A stretch of DNA of 12,309 nt from Thermomucor indicae-seudaticae (lineage: Eukaryota > Mucoromycota > Mucoromycetes > Mucorales > Lichtheimiaceae), in NCBI GenBank assembly GCA_000787465.1, contig JSYX01000799.1:1-12309 (forward strand). The letters are read 5' to 3'. Positions 6,362 through 12,309 of the stretch are shown here, one piece after another. Within the stretch, counting starts at the first letter, position 1. Each line of letters starts with the position of its first letter. Both the position numbers and the translations under genes were made by a program. The notes under the pieces are model-generated. The model saw only the letters and a program-made list of their open reading frames with translations, ran no database searches and had not been told where the DNA came from.

Positions 6362-8456
6362 ATGACAAAACGAAAGCAGCAGCAGCAGAAATCGTCGCCG
6401 CCTTCATCGCCTCGCATGAAGCGTCGAGAGATTGAGATCCAAAAGGATCCTGCTACTGTATTACCCTCCTTGGAAGAGGCTTTTGAAAAAAAGGACGAAC
6501 CAGTCGTTTCGCTCGATGAACTCTCGACCGCAGTCAGCGATCAGTCTCTCAAATATGTTTCCACCCTCGGCATACGTTCCGCCACGCTTGCACGCGCAGG
6601 CAAATTCGCAGCCGCCCACCGCGATGCCGATTTAATGACCACCATTGCTCCGTCCTTGGCCCAAAGTTACCTCTGCAAAGGCAACATTTACGCTATGGAG
6701 GGTCGACAAGCAGCAGCCATTCGCGTGTATGAAAAGGGACTCATCAAAGCCGCTGCTGACACAGATCCGTATTACGCCACCCTCAAACGAGCCATGCAGA
6801 CTGCAAAGACGCGTCATAGCACGCGAGTAGATTTCATCGGCACGCTTCCGGAAGAGATATTGCCGAAGATCTTCAGCGATATGTTTATTGGCGATATCCT
6901 CAACTTTATTCAGGTCTCGAAAAAGTGGCGCGAAAGGATCACCCAGTGCCCAGATCCTTGGCGCCACGTCTTGTTGTTTGAGTCTTTGCATGGCTTTTTC
7001 TCCGCGCTGCCGCTCGCTGGCAAGCATATCCAGTCTATTCAATGTGAATACCTGTATCGTCGTCAGTCGATGGTACTCTTGAAGAGAATGATGTATGGTC
7101 AACTCTCTAGCCTTCAAAAATTAAATCTGCGATATGGTAAGTGTAAAGCGGATCATGAGTATGATAGTATCAAGGATAAAGGGGATTTCTTATTAAGCCG
7201 CCTAATCTATGGTCAAAGGTGGTACTTTCCCTCCGGAACAGCTTTCCGTAGCCTTATGGAGTGTGCGAAACACATTGACCGAACTGACGATCGTTTACGA
7301 CAAAGATTGTGTCCTTCCACTGGCGAGCGTTCTCCTCGTATGCCCAAATCTTTCACATTTATCCTTCACTGCAATCCAATGCACCCTGCAGGGAGTTGCT
7401 GAGTCACCGCTTGCAGGAACTGGGCAACTGACATCCTTGATCCTGTCGTTCAAGAGCATACCCACGCACGAGTTGGAAGTGCTTCTACGGTGGTGCCCTA
7501 AAGTAAAAGCGCTGTCATTATACGGGTGCGAACCCGCAGCACTGAATGTCATTGAGTGTATGCAACCGGAACTCAAGGTGCTCAATTTCGATATGACCGC
7601 ACACGACGGACCCTGGATCAGCGAACAACCAGAACAAGACATTAAACCAGGTCTCCATACACTTTGTATCCGACAGCATGCCGGTATCCGTGGTCAACAT
7701 ATCATTGGCATGCTTAGCAAGAGTCAAAACACACTGACTTGTCTCAAACTTGGGTTTCCCATCAACTGGATGACCGGGTTCGAACCCATCATTAGCCTCA
7801 AGTTCATGGCACTCCGAGAAGTCGTTCTGGTCTTTGACACTGCGCTTCGAACCATCATCATCAGCCTCTTACGCCAATCTCCCGCCCTTGAAATTGTCAG
7901 CTTTGAGGTTTCAGACATTACGCCCGAAGTGTTTGATGCCATGGACAATCTCAAACACCTGCGCGTCTTTCGTATTGTGAACCCCAAGCGACTGAACGGG
8001 TTCAGGACATTTTGCCAAAAGCACGCCGCGTTGGGCGCTTCGTCGCCGCTCCGGGAAATCAGTCTGGCCAGTTGGAGAACCCTGCAAAACGATGTCCTTT
8101 TCGCGCTTTCCAGCCTGCCAAGCCTCCAGACACTCAACATTCAGAGCTGTTCTGGGTTTACGGCTGACGGGCTCATTCAGTTTATGAAAGCGCTCAGTGG
8201 CCATGCTTGTTTGGAAACAATCACACTCGGCGATACCAGCCTGGCCAATGACAAGACATTAGAACACCTGGGAGAAATGGAAAATCTAAAAGTGCTCAAT
8301 CTGCTTCGTCTGCCATGTATTACAGATGAAGGTGTACTGAAACTCGCTGACAATTCTCTTTCGCTTCAACATTTTCTGATATCAGAATGCCCGGTCGTCA
8401 GCGCTGACACCTGTAGTCGTGCCTGGATGACAGTGGCTAGCCGAAAACGCGATTAA
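6362..8456 (+). CDS. TPR / F-box / leucine-rich-repeat protein (paralogue 2)
   Basis: Exons are 6362-7136 and 7219-8456, giving 670 aa. The 82-nt intron (7137-7218) has a GTAAGT donor, a CCTAATC branch and a CAAAG acceptor. Its phase and place match paralogue 1. An earlier phase-compatible AG at 7196-7197 would give an immediate stop. The layout is a basic N-terminus with a CAG-encoded Gln run (QQQQ), TPR helices at about 66-135, an F-box at about 156-203 (FIGTLPEEILPKIF, KKWRERI, PWRHV) and LRRs from about 262 to 655. By eye about 46 of 55 residues match paralogue 1 over the TPR core, with much lower similarity across the LRRs. It is a likely SCF substrate receptor with its own target range. 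If the intron is retained, a 346-aa TPR/F-box protein without the LRRs would result. It converges on CSN5, leaving 181 bases between the two stops. Confidence 0.9.
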
Positions 8457-8637
8457 TCCAAGTCAGTTATCCGTCCTAAGCTGAACCGACACCACATAAA
8501 CGTAAATGGACATGTTTGCCATCACGTACTCTTGTCAATCTGTCCGCCATATAATTTAGACCTTTTTCTTGTAAACGTTGTACTATATTTAAAGCCATGC
8601 ATCCAACCAGCAATATGCTCGATTAATGCGGAAACCA

Positions 8638-10170
8638 TTATGTTGTCTGATTAAAGACCAGGTCCTTCAGGACCTGCGATAAAAGTCCATGTACTGCTTC
8701 AGCCGTAATTTTAGAACTATCAGAGAAAATGTCAAGTCATTATGGTCTCCGTGCTCAAACAGCGTTAGATCCTCTGTTATACCTGTCTTTGTTAACTCGA
8801 CTGAGTTGGCTTTCATTGTCTTTCTTGCGATCACCGTAATAGCCTCCCATCCGAGCACCCATAGTATCGTTCGTTTGTTCCAGCTTTTGTGCCAAGTCTG
8901 CCATTTGCTTTGTAGCATAATCACGGTTCTAACAGCCTCAAAATTAGCGCCCCAAAGAAATGAAGATGATGGTTGGTTGTGGAACTAGGTACCGTAAGAA
9001 GAGGCGATTGTGATAATGTCTTGACCCAGTATTTGTTCCATAGCACATCTAAAAGTTGTGTGTCTAGGACCGACTTGAAATGCGATATCTCCAAGGAATA
9101 ATAGCTTAAGGTGGAAAACTGAAATTAGTCCCATCAAACAAAGTTATAGGCCAATATCCATCACATACGATTTTGCATGTACTCCAAAGTCTTCAATTTT
9201 ATCCAACGGTATAGTTTGATATTGCGATGGACCTTCATCGGGAGCCTTGTAGTCCTACTCACATACACAAAGGGGGGATTCGTTGTTGCGGTAAGTCCTC
9301 CTCTCTCACTCTCTCCACAATCTGAACAAAGTCAGACAGATTACCTTCGGATACGTACGAAATGCTCCTATTTCGACTTTTCCAGCCGATACTGTCCTAT
9401 TCGGATCAATCTGAACAACGTCAAAGGAACGAAACTCTTCGGTTCGGCCGTGTAAACAATAGAACTTACCACCACAGCAACCCAAGGTTCCTGGTACTGT
9501 TGGTTCAACATCTGCGTATTGACATCTATCCCGGATAACCAACATCCATAACCAGGATGCGAATGGTACCAGCCAATCGCGTTTTCGAGTCGACCCACCT
9601 TGTCGAAATCCATCCGTCGGCGGTCATGATATCTATCCCTCCGCCATTTGTTTGCTTACCTCTCGGGTCTTCTCAATATACGTCACCATATACTCGTAAG
9701 CTTCGTTTTGTGCATTCACACGTGTCTCCGTTCCTTCAACAGGCAACGCAAAAGCATCCATAATAATCATCGTATCACCGTGTACTTTGCCTTGCATCAA
9801 ACCCATCACTTCAATGTTGCCTCCCGATCGTGCGTGCATGACCTTAAACAATCCTCCATGTAAGTCTTCCTTTTCCCCAAACATCGACCTGAACAACGAC
9901 TTCTTTTTACCATCTTGACAAGCGCAATGGCCGATATCTTGACGTGCTTGTAATGGTGAGGACTGTGGCAGAACAACCGAGGTAAGCATCATGCCGCATC
10001 GTTTCGCACGCATTAGTTCAGAACGAGGTTTACTCTGATTTCCATGGCTGCTGTGCAAGCGCTTCCCGATTCTGGTCCGTGTCAAACTGGTATATCTGGT
10101 CCCGACTTGGATCAACCGTGACAATGTTGTTTTCTAATTCCCAGGTTTTCCGTGCCGTTTCCGCGTCCAT
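8638..10170 (-). CDS. CSN5: COP9 signalosome subunit 5 (JAMM/MPN+ metalloprotease)
   Basis: CSN5 is the catalytic subunit of the COP9 signalosome. It removes NEDD8 from cullins and so controls SCF and other cullin-RING ligases. I assembled nine exons: 10170-10034, 9962-9911, 9842-9660, 9598-9470, 9410-9345, 9254-9169, 9104-8993, 8928-8783 and 8716-8638. They total 990 nt (329 aa; human CSN5 is 334). All eight introns are 59-90 nt and GT-AG, and every junction keeps phase. The N-terminus [20 protein letters not shown] is typical. The JAMM zinc site is complete: Glu74 (IEVMGLMQG), then His136, His138, Ser146 and Asp149 in [34 protein letters not shown] and [15 protein letters not shown] are also family landmarks. 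The C-terminal helices end in [11 protein letters not shown]. The start sits 173 bases after the KMO stop on the same strand. No active-site residue is missing, so it should be active. Confidence 0.97.
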
Positions 10171-10249
10171 GGTTCTTTCTCTATGTGAAGCAGCAGACAA
10201 GGAAGGCATGAATTTTTTGTAACAGTTGGCTGCTCCGCCCGTGATCTGG

Positions 10250-10263
10250 CTTACGCCTTACGC
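10250..10263 (-). promoter_or_regulatory. Tandem heptamer GCGTAAG in the CSN5 promoter
   Basis: On the minus strand GCGTAAG is repeated exactly, head to tail, 80-93 bp upstream of the CSN5 ATG. The whole spacer to KMO is only 173 bp, so this is a good candidate for a factor-binding site. The factor is unknown. Confidence 0.3.
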
Positions 10264-10343
10264 TCATACTCTGTAGACATTTTCGTCGTTCAAGCATACA
10301 CTTTTATCTTCATGCTCTAGAAGTACATGCTTTTTTCAAAGGT

Positions 10344-12179
10344 CTAATATCCAGTGATATACTTCTTGACATAGTCCAAAACAGGTACCCTGCTGTTATT
10401 CGAATACAACCGGATCCCAACCAAGGTACCCAATACCGTCGTGCCCAGCAGCATAGACCCCATGGCTACGTTAAGCCAGAACGTTTGACGATGCCACCGT
10501 TCAATCGCCTGCGAATATGGTATGGTCGTAAAGCTCACCATGGTATAAAGCGGAACAACAAGTCGCGGGAAATGGTAATGAATGAAGCCCTCGATCTTTT
10601 TCCGAGCCAAGAACGTCATCGATGTCACTGCCGACCGCATCTCATAGTGGTTGTACATGGCCAAGTCGCAAATAGCATGCGCGTCCTTGACACGGATCTT
10701 CGAGTATTCGTCCAATGCCTCAGCTAGGCTCACAATCTTTCCGTTTTGGTGGGTACGATCCGGTCGAACGCCGTATCGGTCCAGGATTTCATGGAGTACC
10801 TGTACATCTTGGAGCCCACAGTTCATCCCTTGGCCATAGAACGGGACCATTGCATGGGCTGCGTCGCCGATTATTACCGCTTTATCGTCCAAGTGATGCG
10901 GTGACGCCTAACTCTGCGTGTCAGCCCGATAGGCTAACTCAAGGAAGGCGGCTTTAAATACCTTTATGCTTATTAAAGATCCCCGTGGATTTCTAAAGTA
11001 TTCAGAAACTAATCGGTCCTTGCCAATAAGCGGTATTGCATCATTAAAATGTTCTGAGAAAAAGTCGAGTAGTTTTTCTTTGGTGTCGATTCTCTCAAAC
11101 ATTTCAAAAGGCATGAACAAGGTACATGTAAATGTTCGATCCTGTCGTTCAAGACAGTGCAACCGTCAGATGAACGTTCCGAATTGGCTACAAAGGGTGT
11201 TACTTACAGGATTTGGCAGCGCAATAAGCATAAACGTGTGTCGTGGCCAGATATGCAAATGATTTGGATCAAGCGCAAATTCGCGCTGTCCATCTGGACC
11301 CTGCACTGGTGGCATGGACAGTTCGCAGTAACCAGTATCAATATATTCTTGCGCGTAATCCATTCTGCAGCGACGATTTGTTACAAGCCAAGCAAGGGGA
11401 TGGAAATCCACTGTCTTACCTCATCTTCCTCATCATCTGCGACCGAGTCCTAGAGTACGCGCCGTCCGCTCCCACAATCAGATCTGCGTTGTAAACTTTT
11501 CTTACATGATCTGTTCTATACACGCCATGTACAATAAGCATATTTGCAAACGCGCTCACAATGTATTTACTAACCCGACATCAAACTCTAGTTGTCCTTG
11601 GTCAAAATCAATCGTTACCAAACGATGCTCGAAATAGATCTGAAGATCGCTCATCTTTTCCGCTGCATCCACCAACAGATCATTCAGCCGACCACGATCC
11701 ACAGCATTGATGTGCTATAGAGAAAAAGCGCTGGCGTTATTCCTGGACCAGGACAAACTGGACTGACTCAGGCAACGGACCTGACCATGAACAGAATACG
11801 GTTGAGACATCTGTTTTCCTTCCTTGCCAATGTGAATCATCCGTGCTCGCATAGGCACCGCAGCATCCAATATCACTTTTTCCAATCCCAAATGCGCTGC
11901 TCGTAGCGCACTCAGGCCGCGTTCAGATAACGCAAGGTTGATGGATTTACCACGTTGTTTCTTTTTATTTTCTTCAATCCGCATATCTTTATTACTTGGG
12001 TTAGGGCCTATCCCCCACTACTGTCTACTTCATACGGTCAAAGACATACCGGGTCGAAGCTCGAACAACATAACATTCCAACCTCGTTGAGCAAAGTAAA
12101 TGGCATTCAGGGCACCCACAAGGCCAGCGCCCACAACGGCTACCGTCGCATTGCCGCCCTGTTGCTGAATGCTCGACAT
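10344..12179 (-). CDS. BNA4: Kynurenine 3-monooxygenase (FAD-dependent)
   Basis: This enzyme hydroxylates L-kynurenine to 3-hydroxykynurenine using FAD, NADPH and O2, in tryptophan catabolism and de novo NAD synthesis, normally at the mitochondrial outer membrane. I assembled seven exons: 12179-12050, 11986-11781, 11714-11575, 11515-11420, 11364-11208, 11141-10962 and 10907-10344. They total 1473 nt (490 aa; human 486). All six introns are 54-66 nt and in phase. FAD motifs are GAGLVG (17-22), GADGAYS (174-180) and IIGDAAHAMVPFYGQGMN (315-332). Other family landmarks are KSINLALSERGLSALR, YAQEYIDTGY, LHIWPR and FTCTLFMPFE. A strongly hydrophobic C-terminal helix (about 447-471) fits a membrane anchor, with a further hydrophobic stretch at about 416-433. 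The ATG at 12179 has a good context (ACC before it). The intron 2 donor is weak (CAG/GTCCGT). Confidence 0.97.
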
Positions 12180-12309
12180 GGTCGCAACGAAAAATTGAGG
12201 AAACACGAAAATGACCGTGGTGAAAATTATCGGACGATCTTACCGTTACGAGGCGGTATCTCAATTAAAGGAAACGGGAATTATACGTGCACGACATTTT
12301 TCGTAGCAG
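12180..12309 (-). promoter_or_regulatory. Upstream region of the KMO gene
   Basis: These 130 bases hold the 5' leader and part of the promoter of KMO. On the minus strand there are T-rich and C/T-rich tracts but no clear TATA or CCAAT element. The window ends before any neighbouring gene is seen. Confidence 0.35.

Noticed and set aside
6632..7117. 161-codon minus-strand ORF
   Set aside because: It is the antisense of the TPR/F-box exon of paralogue 2, with no domain of its own.
7776..7787. GGGTTCGAACCC, like a tRNA T-arm / B box
   Set aside because: It is inside the LRR coding part of paralogue 2 (GFEP), with no acceptor or anticodon stem around it.
7724..8140. 138-codon minus-strand ORF
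   Set aside because: Antisense shadow of the LRR exon of paralogue 2.
8659..8676. Perfect hairpin CAGGTCCT-TC-AGGACCTG near the end of the F-box gene, looking like a terminator
   Set aside because: It lies inside the last coding exon of CSN5 (encoding QVLKDL) and is explained by codons there.
8667..8924. 85-codon minus-strand ORF after paralogue 2
   Set aside because: It is read in the wrong frame across CSN5 exons 8 and 9; the true frame gives typical CSN5 C-terminal helices.

Overview
This is a nuclear fungal sequence, most likely from an early-diverging lineage (Mucoromycota, probably Mucorales). The genes are dense and cut by short introns of about 50-90 nt with GT(A/T)(A/T)G(T/A)-type donors, CTAA(C/T)-like branch sites and AG acceptors. 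Two genes are clear eukaryotic housekeeping genes, CSN5 and kynurenine 3-monooxygenase. There are no bacterial-style operons or ribosome binding sites. The exact genus cannot be fixed from the sequence alone.

Layout. (1) 1-834 holds the 3' part of an unrecognised, apparently decayed plus-strand gene, followed by an AATAAA signal. (2) 1084-1206 is an array of CTAT-containing units spaced 10/11 bp apart, close to one DNA helical turn. (3) 1278-1792 (minus) is a two-exon Myb/SANT-like DNA-binding gene with an in-frame stop at codon 6. (4) 1860-3418 is a repeat-rich, gene-free stretch. It contains GGATC palindromes, a pair of inverted ends starting GGTGTCAA that could mark a MITE-like element (2024-2762), and an ATCTG-rich cluster. 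(5) 3419-5484 and 6362-8456 (plus) are tandem paralogues of about 670 aa with the order basic N-terminus, TPRs, F-box, leucine-rich repeats. Each has one phase-1 intron at the equivalent place. (6) 8638-10170 (minus) is CSN5, the JAMM metalloprotease of the COP9 signalosome, in nine exons (329 aa). (7) 10344-12179 (minus) is kynurenine 3-monooxygenase in seven exons (490 aa). The CSN5 and KMO gene structures were assembled by hand; all splice junctions keep phase and the joined proteins are collinear with their families.

How the genes relate. F-box proteins are substrate receptors of SCF (cullin-RING) ubiquitin ligases, and CSN5 removes NEDD8 from the cullins of those ligases. Two predicted SCF receptors therefore sit beside the catalytic subunit that regulates SCF. 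This may be chance. KMO belongs to tryptophan catabolism / de novo NAD synthesis and has no obvious link to its neighbours. The left third looks like transposon-influenced, decaying DNA. The right two thirds look like stable, functional genes.
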